NCBI GenBank assembly: GCA_015178975.1 | Contig: WHVD01000257.1 | Location: 1-64,000, forward strand | Direction: 5' to 3' | DNA length: 64,000 bases | From: Hysterangium stoloniferum | Lineage: Eukaryota > Basidiomycota > Agaricomycetes > Hysterangiales > Hysterangiaceae | Shown here: positions 1-10,961 of the stretch, in pieces | Layout: every line of letters starts with the position of its first letter | How positions within the stretch are numbered: position 1 is the stretch's first letter | Position numbers and translations under genes: made by a program | Notes under the pieces: generated by a model | Databases searched by the model: none | Told to the model about the DNA's origin: nothing | Seen by the model: the letters and a program-made list of their open reading frames with translations, nothing else

Positions 1-1370
1 TCTTCAGTAATCGATGTACATTCATGGTTAGGGCGACTTTCATTGGATATTATAGGAAAATGTGAGTTTGTTAGTAACGCTGTCAGCTCAAGCTCACCCT
101 GGTGATATTTAGCTATGGACTATGAATTCCACTCACTTTCCAATGACTCGGATAATGAGGTGCTCAAAGTATATAAAAGCCTACTGTAGGGAAATATTGG
201 ACTTCAGTCTTTTTCTCAAAGTTCACCACCTTGCTCGTTGTAGCGCCGACCTTCATCACAAACCTTCCGATTATCAACTTGCCTTCCAAGATTTCTGTGG
301 TTATCTGCCAACGTGGATGACTACCATCCTAAGATCTGCACCCGGGAAGCGCGCCAAGAGACTCCGGGACTACTACAAAACAGTTAATCGTGTCGGTCAG
401 ACCATAATTGACCGTCAGTTAAAGTCACTGGCTGCTGGTAATGAAGGAGGCAAAGATCTCATGGGTGTCTTGGGTCTGTGTCATTAACGTCTCCCTCTTT
501 CTGGATGAGTAACTCACCGGTTACCTCAGTGAAGAATAATTGTGCTCAACGTGAGGAAATCAGATTAGGCAACGCGGAGCTTCTTGCGCAACTGTCGTGA
601 GAACATACATAATAGGTGATAAAAAATGCTAATTTAGTTCAAGATCGCTCCTCCTCGCCGGCCACGAGACCGTCACTTCCGTGGTAAGCTGGATTCTTTG
701 GGAACTTTCCAAAAATCCCGCTTTGCAGGCCCAACTTCGCGAAGAAATAATAAACACCCGTACCCGGGCCATTCAAAAAGGTCAAGACGGGTTAACCAGT
801 GTCGACTTTGATTCAATGCCGTATTTGCTTGCGGTGATCAAGGTTAGTCATCCTTCAAGCTCGACGGTTATTAAATGTCAAACCATTTATACTACAGGAA
901 ACCTTGCGATTCCATGCGCCTTTGCCACAAACATTCAGGATTGCAGGTGGTAATGAGACTATTCCGTTTTCTACGCCGCTGAGAACCAAGGATGGCGGCC
1001 TCGTTAATGAGATATCTGTTAGTAAAGGTCAGAGAATTGTGATCGGCCTTGCAGCTTATAATAGGTGCGTCGGGGATCCAGCAACATTGTTTTCAGGACT
1101 AAATTTAAATTTCGCCTAGGCTTGAGACTGTTTGGGGCCCTGATGCAAATGAATGGAAACCTGAGCGGTTCTTGGATGGCAAATCCAAGATTGAGAAGAC
1201 TGGATTAGGTGTAATTGCAAATCTGTAAGTTGTGGTCCTATTGTGTATCTCATAAGTCCTAAGAACTGGCGTTAATTCACAATTATTGTAGTTCGACGTT
1301 CAGCAGTGGGGAAAGAAACTGTATTGGGTTACGCAAATTTATATTTTTATATACTAAGGAATCAATGTGA
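1..1370 (+). pseudogene. cytochrome P450, N-terminus outside window, C-terminus lost
   Basis: This is a heme-thiolate monooxygenase of the fungal microsomal type. Joining exons at good GT-AG sites (1-61, 113-about 167, a poorly resolved stretch to 473, 530-596, 654-842, 898-1064, 1120-1224, 1292-1370) keeps one frame across most of the conserved P450 core. It shows the I-helix motif AGHETV (about 675), the K-helix ExxR as ETLR (898-909), the PERF-like segment WKPERFLDG (about 1155) and the heme-binding loop FSSGERNCIG (FxxGxRxCxG, from about 1300). Directly after the heme loop the protein reads LRKFIF and stops at 1368-1370, where family members continue for roughly 40-60 residues. The C-terminal helix is therefore missing. 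The splice sites are otherwise intact, which suggests a fairly recent truncation. Substrate is unknown. Confidence 0.85.
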
Positions 1371-1717
1371 TAAATCACTTTTTTAGCTGGAGATTTGCGT
1401 GAGTTTTCATAATAGCCCCTTATAGTGACAGGAGTATGAAGATATACTACAGGATGCTCGAGACTCAAGTCATCGTGTCCGAACTCATAGAACACTTCAA
1501 CTTCTCCCCGCCGCCAGGTAATGTTGAAATGATACGGGCGCCGACTCTTACTATGAATCCAATGTGAGTGGCTTCCATTTACATCAAAGAATAAAGCATT
1601 CCAACTGTGCCTACTGATACATAGGGTGAAAGAGGCTGAAGGCCCTCGCATTGGATTGCCTCTGACGGTCTCACCCTTAAAGTGACACAGCCAAGCACCA
1701 TTGCGGGAACACTGCAA
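1283..1717 (-). CDS. unidentified protein, probable exon of a multi-exon gene
   Basis: This 144-codon open frame lies antisense to the last P450 exon and its flank. The protein has a balanced composition and stretches that look like real folded sequence (HSWNALFFDVNGSHSHWIH; HFNITWRRGEVEVFYEFG). I do not recognise the family. A plausible 3' splice site (attgcag after a ctgat branch-point-like motif) lies near codon 3, so the frame may be an internal exon whose 5' exon lies at 1720-2120, where only a weak minus ORF (1868-2119) is present. Its overlap with the truncated P450 end suggests the junction that cut the P450 brought this sequence in. It could also be a fortuitous ORF. Confidence 0.35.
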   Translation of the reverse strand: MQCSRNGAWLCHFKGETVRGNPMRGPSASFTLCISRHSWNALFFDVNGSHSHWIHSKSRRPYHFNITWRRGEVEVFYEFGHDDLSLEHPVVYLHTPVTIRGYYENSRKSPAKKVIYHIDSLVYKNINLRNPIQFLSPLLNVELQ

Positions 1718-1719
1718 TA

Positions 1720-2620
1720 TGAATCAGTCACAACCTGTATACTAGCTGTTATGTAACACGTCTCGTCGTCAGTTGAAAATGAAACACTTTTTATTCAAGT
1801 GTGTAACATAATGGCCGCTGTGACCAATTGCCAGTAGACATGGAGGCCACTTTATAAGTATCAGGTCCTACCGGTATAGCAAGGTCTTCACGAATCTGTC
1901 GAAGGGACCGTTACATAAACTTGCAAGGAAAGTGCTAAGAACTCCAAGACTAATCGCATAGCATCTGGGGACAATCCACAAACGGTGTGTGTATTGGTAT
2001 TTGGATAATGAAAGCACGACAAGGCGCCAAATGTCACCGCATTTTACATAAAGCAAATCTCGAAGAACTCTTTTAAATAAAATCCTGAATTTGACCCACA
2101 CATAAAATGAATATACCATGTAAATATTGGCGGTCTATACGTTGATAATATCGGATAAATATAATCTAAAAGAAATGCCTCGGTGTGATCATCTATCAAA
2201 CGATCACGATCCTATGATTTATTCTAAGTCTCTTCCCTGCTCAGTATTGCCCATGACACATGAAGCACGGTGCGAATCGACACGACTCAAATCGATCCAG
2301 AGTTGCTGAAAACGACTAGCTAACAAAAACCATACCATAACCGACCGCGCACGTAAATTCTCCGTATAGCAGTTTTTTCCGCTGACAAAAATGGCTCTCA
2401 GAGGCTGATTCCCAAAAATATCGTGTGCGGTATGCACTTGTATGCTACAACTTTCACTATTTCCTATTCCAGTAGAAAAAAATAATTATTTGCTATAAGT
2501 ATATTCTAAAAAAGCTTATCAATAAAGTTGAAAGGTGATCAAAAGGCCAAACCTGCTCAAATCACTGTAATGCAGAAATTAATTGGAAGGATACAATTTA
2601 GCTAGACCTCCTTAGCATTG
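1720..2620. other. no supportable gene
   Basis: Only short overlapping ORFs in several frames (83 codons or fewer) without recognisable motifs. No repeat structure was noticed. Confidence 0.5.
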
Positions 2621-2631
2621 CGGGCTCTTAC

Positions 2632-3174
2632 ACATCAGGAGTTACAACATTTAAGGTGGTACTAAAATATTATCTAAACCTTTTACAAAACTTTAAGTCC
2701 TAAAATGGATTTGAACTCAGTTATTACTTCAATTTTAGATGTTATCTGAACTTGTTGTTTAGGACACACTTTTACCAGAGTTTTTATTCTAAGCCCAGAC
2801 AAATGTTTACCCCTTATAAAAACCTCAAGTCTGAACAGGTTTAAAAATAAAATAAAACCCTAAGTTTTGTAATGACCTTAAACTAATTGCCTGCATGGGC
2901 AGGTGATGAGTGGACAATTAGTTTAAGGTCATTACAAAACTTAGGGTTTTATTTTATTTTTAAACCTATGTTCAGACTTGAGGTTTTTATAAGGGGTAAA
3001 CATTTGTCTGGCTTAGAATAAAAACTCCGGTAAAAGTGTGTCCTAAACAACAAGTTCAGATAACATCTAAAATTGAAGTAAAACTGAGTTCATATCCATT
3101 TTAAGACTTAAAGTTTTGTAAATAGGTTTAGATAATATTTTAGTGCCGCCTTAAATGTTGTAACTTCTGATGTG
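2632..3174. repeat. fold-back element with ~260-bp arms
   Basis: Left arm 2632-2889 and right arm 2915-3174 are near-identical reverse complements with a few substitutions and one or two small indels. The 25-nt spacer contains its own small palindrome, CCTGC-atgg-GCAGG. The inner arm includes a long A/T run (aaaataaaataaaaccc). No ORF lies in it. The transcript or single strand would form a very stable hairpin. It could be a fold-back or MITE-like DNA element; weaker similarity continues a few bases beyond the outer ends and I found no clear target duplication. Confidence 0.85.
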
Positions 3175-4248
3175 TTAGGTGAGAGTGCCGGGGTTGGGTA
3201 TTGTGACCATGGGCATTGGTGTTCTCTTGGCAGTTGAGTTGACGTTTGTACTGAGGAGATATATGAGGTTGATGCAAAGACGGTATTGAGAGCAGACAGG
3301 TCTAGAGTAAGGTTCAGGTTAGATGTAGCATTAATTAACCCGCTTTGTGCCCAGCAGCAGCCATGCAAACTTGTACAAGCCAACCATGTAAGGGGAAACT
3401 GAGGGCCAGTTCAATAACTGAATCATTATTGCAACACTCAATCAACAAACGTGATTTCACTGTTATACAATCATGCTCCATAAAAATCATGTTTTGAGTA
3501 CACAAAAGTTGCCGAACATGCCTAATTTACACTTAAGTGGGTAAAACATATTTTTGGCAAATGCCCCAGGAGAGCCAGTTGCATTTTCTGTTGGAAAACA
3601 CTGCAGAACCCTCATCACCATACATATATTGGATGTAACTGAGGAAACCCCTACTCAACCATTAGGGCTGATCAAATGTATATTAAAAATAGTATGAGTT
3701 GGCTTATTGTAATACACAATCTACAAGTGGGTAATAGACTTGTAATAATAGTACTTGTTTGTCAATCAATGTGTCAGTTAGTGAATCACCTTCTGGCATG
3801 ATAGGTAGGATGCTAGTTTAGATGTACACTGGTTCTGGCATGCATTAACCTCAGAAAACATGGTCCACAATTAGCATCCTCCTATGAAAAAGTGAAGAAA
3901 TGGGTGAACTTCCCCTAGGAAAAGGGCAGTTACATAAGCATTTGTACTCAGGCATTAACCCCGGTACTGTTGGTACCTGGTGACATTCGAACCTGACCAA
4001 TTTAATGGTATACATATATAAACCAGTAGATAACAGCAAAGTTACCTCAGTCCGTTATAGTATATACATGACTGAGGTAAGTAGAAATCCATGAATACTC
4101 AGTTATAAAATAGCTAACAACCTAATGTTAGATATGCTACTGGGTACATAAATATCAGTCTGTTATAGTACTGTATATATGTGACTGATATATGCTACTA
4201 TGTAGGTCTTACTTTCTAACAGGTTATGAGCCTATATTTTTTTTTGAG
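3175..4248. other. non-coding, two small hairpins
   Basis: No convincing gene. The 91-codon minus ORF at 3108-3383 begins outside and ends inside the fold-back arm and looks fortuitous. Two related short hairpins lie at 4042-4080 (11-bp arms TTACCTCAGTC) and 4152-4191 (9-bp arms ATATCAGTC), each with a loop containing gttatagta and tatata. Confidence 0.5.
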
Positions 4249-5590
4249 TAGGGAGGATATCTGAAAACTATTAAGTATACCAAATTCTAATATACTCTAA
4301 AGGTCATTTAAACATCTGGGATGTGATTCAAACATAATTTGGTTTTTAAAACTTTTTGAAAGTTTTAAACTCTCACATACATTACAAACTAAAGAATCTT
4401 TCTGGACACAAGTAGACAATAGAACAAATTAGTAGTTTGAAACACTAATACTCTTAAAAAATAGATACCTTTAGATAGTCCATTCCATGCATATGTATAT
4501 CATTGGCACCTCTAAATACATATGTATTACTTTGGAATGGATCTGTCTGTTAAGTTGCGTACACAGAGGGTTTCTGGAGAAACCCATGGGAAAGCCAGTA
4601 GGACTTGGCTTCAGCTTATAGGCTGTGCCCTCGTGAGATCATCTTGTCCAATTTCAAATGGGTGGACAGGAATACCAGGGAGTCTGGGCGGGGTTCATGG
4701 GTTGAGAGGTCGGGGAGTTGAGATAGATAAGTAAGAGGTCAAGTGATAGATAGGTCGGAGCCCGTGGGCTCCGACAAGTAAGAGCGGTGTGTTTCAAAGA
4801 GGAGATTAGAGTGGAAAATATACTAAGATTACTAGGGAGAATCTAAGCTAATTTTCTGACTGGATTGTATGTACAACATCTACCAGACTATATAGACTGT
4901 GGAATGAATAACATACCAAATCAAGTAATAATGAAAAAAACTAAACTAGAAAACATAAAACGACATAAATACACACCAAACTTGGTTTTAGGAATGGAAT
5001 GGAGCAGAGCAGAGTCCGAATTGTGACAGATCATAAAACCATAATGGGAATGGGGTGGGAGTGGAGTCTGAATCAAGCCAGGTCATTTGACCATAATAGG
5101 AATGGGGCTCAGTTAGAGATCTGACAGGTTTTCTGAGCAGGGTCTGGTGACTGGTGCGTGGGACAGGGTTTGAGATAGACAGGGATGGAGTCCAGTGGGT
5201 ATTCTGGTGACTGATACATGAAGTAATGAAGGTTGAGCGTGGACAGGTCTTATGTATGGAGTCCAGTGGGTTTTCCAGTAAATTAATAATTGGTGTGTAT
5301 AGGGTGCCAGTATGTATAAGTTAGTGCCCAGAGTCTGGTGGGAATTCCAGTCGTAACACTGTCAATCTGAACAGATTTCTACTTCATTCAACATACCCAG
5401 AATATATAGGTGATTTCACCCAACTAAGAAAGCCACAGGACAAAAAATTTCCAATTATATATCACATATTTTACTAGGAAATAACTACAGTTTAGCTTTT
5501 AAAAAACAAATTAACAACAAAAGTATTAGCAAGTATTTACATAACTTGGAAAACCATATACAATAGGTTCTATTAATTAAGTCTGAATTG
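4249..5590. repeat. AT-rich dispersed repeat, copy A, split by an LTR
   Basis: 4249-4547 and 5359-5590 are the two halves of a sequence found contiguous at 13184-13681 and, first half only, at 61782-62068. Shared landmarks include ctgaaaactattaagtatac, aacatctgggatgtgattca and, in the second half, tctgaacagatttctactt. The halves are separated by exactly one solo LTR plus a 5-bp duplication, so the repeat was present before the LTR inserted. No coding capacity is visible. The repeat class is unknown. Confidence 0.85.
4548..5358 (+). mobile_element. solo LTR (811 bp) with CTGTC target duplication
   Basis: Begins TGTTAAGTTGCG and ends GTCGTAACA (TG...CA ends with TGTTA/TAACA inverted tips). It is flanked by identical CTGTC at 4543-4547 and 5359-5363, and the uninterrupted repeat at 13.4 kb shows the empty site. 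The 70-codon ORF inside (4522-4734) is incidental. The LTR carries the shared core ttggcttcagcttat...gctgtgcc at about 4605-4630. A relative in the opposite orientation lies at 13910-14590. No internal domain remains, so it arose by LTR-LTR recombination. Confidence 0.9.
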
Positions 5591-5778
5591 TTTATTATGG
5601 TTGGTGATTAACAATATAATAGTCTCAGAGGATATATCACTATTTAAAGATGGAGTTTTGTAGAAATATAAATTTTACCAGTAAACATCTGATATTATAA
5701 TGATTGCAGACAACCTCCTAGGACCAAATTACACCACATCTTCCTTCCTTTAAATGACCACTCCAGCTTCTATGGATG

Positions 5779-6259
5779 TGTTATGACAGGAAAACCCACT
5801 GGGACCCAGACCTCATCATACATACACCTGACTCTCTACATCATACAAATGATGCACTGGACCCTGCCAGGACATTCTGGAGCCCCTTGTTCCCAATCTG
5901 TCTTTGCTCATTTGTCATCTGATTCAGTTTTGCCTTTGTTCCCATTTTAGTTTTGGCACTTGTTTTATTGTATTATTGTACTCCTGTTATGTCTTTTTGT
6001 ATGGCTGAAGTAGTAGTACAATAACCTACTAGTCTATATGTATAGCAAAGTGGTTATTTGTATGTACAATCTGATCGGAATATCAACTTAGTATCTACTT
6101 GTCTCTGGCACCTTGTGTATTTGCAGAACCCATGGGATTCCTGTCTGTTCCTGTTTGAAATTGGACAATGTGATCTGTGAAAGTGCAGCACATAAGCTGA
6201 AGCTGCATCCTTCCCAGAACTTCTGCCCAGACACCCATGCATGAGCCCCACACTTAACA
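5779..6259 (-). mobile_element. LTR (481 bp), same family as 60786-61231
   Basis: Reads TGTTATGACAGG...CACTTAACA on the plus strand. Its reverse complement aligns along its length with the LTR at 60786-61231, including the shared core GGCTTCAGCTTATGTGCTGC-like block (6184-6205), a 'gatcagattgta' block and an 'attgtactac' block. The flanking 5-mers (ggatg, gtatt) do not match, so this copy may have lost its partner by rearrangement, or it may be one end of a decayed element whose interior is 6260-6790. Confidence 0.75.
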
Positions 6260-6790
6260 GTATTTTCTGATCAAATCTTGCAGATTGTCACAACCATGTC
6301 TCCAAGAAAGAAACCATCTGAACAACTGGAGCCACTACACTCCAGTCACCACTTGTTTTGTATACCAGCCAGACATCCAGACACCATGGACAATCCCACT
6401 TTGAAGAAATACTGGAGAATCTGGATACTTCCAAGCATGAGGAAGAGTCTGCAGCCTCTGACAAGGGTAAAGGTGTCAAAAACCCCCCCAACTAGGAACA
6501 ACTGTGCACTAAGGACCCCACTTTGGAAGTGGTAGCAGGTACTATAGATAAATTTATGACTCAAGAATAGCCTCACTAACCTTTGCATGAAGGACAATCA
6601 GCACATCATGGACTACATTGTCCAATTTAATAACCTTGCAGTGCATTGTTAATGGGGCGATTTTGCTCTCTGCCATCAGTTTTACTCAGGTTTGCCTTCC
6701 CACCTCAAAGATAAAGTCTCAAAAGGCAATGACAGAAACCCAAGACTCTTTCCCAGATGCACCTCAAAGCTCAAAATGGAGATGGATGTT
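6260..6790 (+). pseudogene. decayed retroelement-like coding remnant
   Basis: Directly after the LTR is a stretch with coding character but broken frames. An ATG at 6298 opens MSPRKKPSEQLEP, and another frame gives FEEILENLDTSKHEEES followed by a Lys/Gly-rich stretch. No zinc knuckle, protease or RT motif is visible, so assignment to gag rests on position beside the LTR and general composition. Confidence 0.3.
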
Positions 6791-6872
6791 ATTGGGAATG
6801 TCGAGTGGAAGTTGCAACTTTCCGGTGACTTTCCAATAGTTCCGGAATATGTTCCTGACATGGCACTTAACA
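6790..6872 (-). mobile_element. fragment of the Gypsy LTR family
   Basis: The segment ending tgacatggcacttaaca matches the terminal ~80 bp of the Gypsy LTRs at 27475-28037 and 32216-32798 (ctttccggtgactttcc versus cttcccggtgacttccc; ttccggaatatgttcc versus ttccggaataagttcc). Several differences are loss of C or CpG. The rest of the LTR is absent. Confidence 0.7.
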
Positions 6873-6884
6873 CAGCCGGTGCAT

Positions 6885-7880
6885 GTACCATTTCCTTCTC
6901 TCTTCATCCTCCTCTGATCAGCCTCCTCTCTCATTCCTCCAGTGAGTGGGTGTACCCTTTCCTTCTCTCTTCGTGCGTGATGGGCCCTCCCATGCTGCCT
7001 CATTCACGTGTTCGTGCAGTGGCGCATGAGGGCCTATCATGCCTGCCAGCACCTACATGTGACGGACCCTCCTGTGCTGCCTCGCTTACATTGCGCGACC
7101 AGGTGCATTACCTCACAAACACACGTATAGGCATGATGGGCCCTCCCACACTGTTCTAAACCTGCCATCTATTTTAGTTTTTGGAACTATGGAAATCTTA
7201 GTGTCTCAGGGATCCAGCAGTGCCTTTTCTCTGTGGTTGTATGACCCCTCATTGCAACAAACATGGCTGGAAGTGTTAGGTATGTTTTCATGTGTCGATA
7301 ACCATCTCTCACAATTGAACATCATCCATTGCAGTCCGCACAGCCCCTTTACGCTTCATATTGCTCCATACAACTGAATCTCACCCTGCTGCGCTGCTAC
7401 TTTAGCACTCATGATCAAAACTACACTGATTCTCTTTCAACTCTCATGACAATGCCAGGAATACAACCAGCATCATGGACTGTCTCCCACACGTCTCTAC
7501 AGCCTTTCATCCCGCCGCCCACCACCCTGCCACCCTTAAGTCTCAGTGTAATACTGGCCTCACTTGTGTCGCGCAACTGGGCATGTTATGCCACGAACAC
7601 ATGTGTGTTCCGTGAGGGTGCTGGCAGGTGTGACAGCCCCTCACCCCCTGCCTCCCGACCCAGCATATTATGTGTGTGTGTGGGGGGGGGGGGGTCCACC
7701 ACTGTGCCGGTTCAGGCACGGGTTCAGGCATTGGGTTCACAAACACAATGTGCGCGTGGGTGCTGGCAGGCCAGATGGGCCCTCATGCCGCCTCACTTGC
7801 ATTGCACGACCGGGCACATGTCACAAACACACGCATATGGGTGTGTGCAACGGGCCCTCCCATGCCACTTCTGTTATGTA
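6885..7880. repeat. GGGCCCTCC-rich minisatellite region
   Basis: Divergent direct repeats built around gatgggccctcccatgctgcctca, a gcgcgacc block and a cacaaacacacgtat block recur at about 6970-7160, 7560-7640 and 7740-7870. The first ~75 bp (6885-6960) match the polypyrimidine minisatellite in the KDZ element at 51.5-52.2 kb. A GT/poly-G tract lies at 7670-7694. The long open frame across the region (7329-8165) is low-complexity and shifts meaning over the repeats, so it is not called as a gene. Confidence 0.6.
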
Positions 7881-9010
7881 TTTTTAAAGGTTTTTTTATT
7901 TTTTGCAATTTCCCCAAACGAGATTCTTAACAAGGCTCTAAAAATGTACTTATATCACTATGGTAAAATTGTACAGTATTCCTTTGAATTATCTCGAAAT
8001 TATGCAAATTATTTTGTATTTTTATCTAAAAAAACTGAGTACACTACGAAATTTCTACTTTTAGTCTTTTTTAAACTATATATCTTCAAACCGGCCACCT
8101 GGCGCTTATTACACAACGCGCGGGAATATTCGTCACAACAAGTGACTGGTCGTCACAATAAGTGACCGTCGTCACAAGGGCGTGCGACAGTCACAAAAGG
8201 CATGTGATGGGTGTCACACGCACACTAGCACGGGAATATTATGTCATATATTATGTCATCATATATGCTACAATAGAGAATGGCGGAAATGTCTAAAACA
8301 TTCCAAGTAAAATAGCTAAAATAGGATAGAAGTAAAGTTCAATATGTCTCTAAATGTCTCAGATCTCAGTGTATAAGGAGCTCTGCTCCAGCCATGAAAT
8401 ATAACCAATTTTATCAACCCATTTACACCACATCTGTAGCAAGCAGTCTACTCCACCCCAATCTGGGCAGTTGGACATCTAATTCCACCTCTATCAGAGC
8501 TGTTGGAAACCCTTGCCACCTCCATCAGAGTTGTTGGCCCAATCAGATCCCTTGTCACCTCAATCTGAGTTGTTGACTGATCTGTTGTTCTCCCTGTCAC
8601 CTCAATCTGAGTTGTTGACTTTTGTTCCCCCTTGCCACTTCTTAATTGAATAGTTGGCTTTTATATATCTGTTGCCACCTCAGTTAGAGTTGTTGGCTAT
8701 CAACCTATAATATATAAATAATCTTATACTATAGTCACCTCTTAATTGAGTATTGATTATTAGTTTCTTTACATTGTTATTTGTAGTTTGATTATTAGTT
8801 TCTTTACATTGTTATTTGTAGTTTAAGATTTCAGTCACATCTTGTTGAGTAATTTGACTGATTATTACATTACAAATAATCCCTGTTCCCTTGCTCATTT
8901 ATTGTGAATCAGTAAAGCATATTCACAAAAACATTTTAAAGTGTTTTGAGCATAAATAAATACTGAGAATATCCTTGCGAGATCCTAAGATTACATTAAG
9001 ATCCTGATAA
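7880..9010. repeat. degenerate CACCTC...GAGTTGTTG repeats and a 35-bp exact duplication
   Basis: 8440-8700 contains at least five imperfect units with the core cacctcaatctgagttgttg, spaced 50-60 bp. Two exact 35-bp copies beginning gattattagtttctttac lie at 8755-8789 and 8790-8824. 8110-8215 has a short run of gtcacaa/agtgac motifs. No gene is supported. Confidence 0.6.
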
Positions 9011-9240
9011 GTTAGTATCACAGTAGACCCTGTAGGTTAGTGTAAATAAGAAGGCTGAGTACTTCATACCACATCATTAATGATAGGTTACCTTTGGAGG
9101 CTGTAGGGTAATGAATCGCTGCCAGAAGATCTGGAAGATTGTCAGGAATGTCATGTTCATGTGCGATATAAGATTCGCTGACCGCCGTGAAAGGAGCGGA
9201 GAATTCTAGAAATACGTAATCAGTGAGGATATCTCTTGCT

Positions 9241-9409
9241 ACAAGGGACGCATCGAGAGGGTCGGTATATGCGTCGATTAGATAAAATACGTACATAAGA
9301 TCGGAACCCACGAGGAGGACGTCTATGAAGGCCTCCTCGTGGGTTCCGATCTTATGTACGTATTTTATCTAATCGACGCATATACCGACCCTCTCGATGC
9401 GTCCCTTGT
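9241..9409. repeat. perfect palindrome, 78-bp arms, 13-bp spacer
   Basis: 9241-9318 and 9332-9409 are exact reverse complements. Both arms encode the same terpene-synthase peptide (SDLMYVFYLIDAYTD), outward from the centre. Beyond the arms the sequences diverge abruptly: the plus-strand copy continues as terpene synthase, while the minus copy continues into an unrelated open frame (minus ORF 9018-9311). The perfect arms indicate a recent or gene-converted inverted duplication. Confidence 0.92.
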
Positions 9410-9475
9410 TCGAGAGGTTGCCGACATTATGATGGACGCCTTACGAAACCCGAACAAGGCGGTCTCCTTCCCAAA
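9332..9475 (+). pseudogene. sesquiterpene synthase, N-terminal fragment (Asp-rich region)
   Basis: Encodes SDLMYVFYLIDAYTD followed by REVADIMMDALRNPNK, which matches the region of basidiomycete class I terpene cyclases holding the metal-binding D(D/E)xxD motif. Here the motif reads DAYTD. The upstream ~80 residues expected in the family are missing because the sequence turns into the palindrome. The end of this piece and the start of the piece at 10962 abut in the family with only about ten residues missing, so they are probably halves of one gene. Confidence 0.75.
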
Positions 9476-9799
9476 TAATGACATCCGTATCTGCCGTAGA
9501 TATATTAACAGCCGATCAAGGAACAACATAGATAATAGAAATATATACCGATGTTACAATGTACGAACCAATTGTCTGTTGATCGGCGGACTGTTCCTCG
9601 GATACCCATCAAGCAATGCTGCTTTGTCCTTGTAAAAAGGGAAGAGGTAGGGGGGTCTGTCTAAAGGAGCAACAGCGTCATGTGGATGTACTACAGTGTC
9701 ATGTCCAACCTCAACCTCCCGTATCGTAAACAGAACGAAAATGGATCGAGAGGTACACAACAGACAGATGCAAATATAAACTAAGAAAAAAGTACGAAC

Positions 9800-10612
9800 C
9801 CCTGGACCTTTGTTGCACTTCTTATTAGTTTTAACCCAGACAACATCCTCGCATCTGCGATAACCCCAACGAGTGAGAACCTCCCGTCCGCGTTCGAGGC
9901 CGTCGCCAGCACCGCTTCCGACCCACATAAATATGAAGCTTGGATTACCAGCGAGTTGGGTGACCGGAAATTCGGAAAGTGCTTCCCATGAAAATGATGG
10001 AGAATGGTATGGAGGGTCCATAAGGATAACATCGAATTTAGAAGGCGCCATTTTGCGTAAACGGGTAAGAGGGAGATAGTGGGGTGGTAACGAGGAAGCT
10101 TCTACGGCAGCTTTCTTAAGGTGAAGCAGTCGTTGTTGCTTCGGAAATCTGCGCATTCATTAGCTATGAATGTAGGTGAGGACACGGACTCACTCTTCAA
10201 ACCGTTTGTCCAATTCTGCTCCTAAAACCCAGTTTTGAGGCCATTCTCCGCCATCAACGTAACGTTGTGAATAGTCGTTTCGAAAAGTTTCCTCCTCTGG
10301 AACATAATGGGCATACCTTGCCATTCGTACACGCTTCTCAGGCGGGAGGTCCGTTCGTAGCTGGGGGTCTCTGTCATCCTCTCGTTCGTGCCACAGCTCT
10401 TGAGCGCAACTTTTTGGCGAAGTTGGAGATGGCGGTGGTGAAGGAGATGGAGTCCTCAGCAATGGAAGCTGGAGGATTTCATCTGGTGGACTCGGTAGAG
10501 AGCGGAGAGTATCCCGGTGAGACTTCTGGGATGCACGAGCGTGTGAGACGAGCGCGGTATGGGCGGCGAGAAGGTGGTTGATATCAGCCAGTGTTTCCGT
10601 TGTGGTAGACAT
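9800..10612 (-). pseudogene. METTL14/KAR4-like MT-A70 family protein, C-terminus missing
   Basis: Exon 1 (10612-10194) begins with ATG after a TTTTATA box, runs through a Ser/Pro-rich stretch and ends WPQNWVLGAELDKRFEE. A 45-nt intron follows (10149-10193). Exon 2 (10148-9800) continues FPKQQRLLHLKKA, then FDVILMDPPYHS and PSFIFMWVGSGAG, and ends CEDVVWVKTNK. Order and spacing follow METTL14, the partner of the METTL3 mRNA N6-adenosine methyltransferase. The catalytic position reads DPPY, between METTL3 DPPW and the inactive EPPL of human METTL14. The expected next block (HCLMGIKG-like) was not found; 9630-9790 minus is open but unrelated. The fragment sits between the two halves of a terpene synthase on the other strand. 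Confidence 0.75.
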
Positions 10613-10961
10613 CTTTGAGTATAAAAGCAGAGTTAGATTGGGATATTATAGCATAGACGACGACGAACTGAGGATAACCCTGCTGTTTGGTCGAGAGGCG
10701 GCCAACCTGGAGTTGGGACTTCTGAACCAATTTTGCCACCGTCCCGGTGCCTGCTGCCCCAAATGCACAAATCCCCAAGTTCACAAACTCCAATGCACGA
10801 CAAAATGGCTCTCCTAACGGTAACAACAAAAACACAAACGAACTTCAGAAGTTAAGAACTGTCACGTTCAGCTTTCAGTCTCAGCCGGACGCGTCCTACT
10901 GGAGAGTTGTTCGTCGGTGCTGTAGCACAACAGTGAGTCTTCAAAAGTTTGTTCAATGCAG

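Noticed and set aside
5779-6259. Target duplication for this LTR
   Set aside because: The flanking 5-mers ggatg and gtatt differ, so no duplication is claimed although the LTR itself is clear.
7329-8165. 278-codon plus ORF
   Set aside because: It crosses a minisatellite and low-complexity poly-G/GT tract, has no domain, and is overlapped by open frames in other phases.
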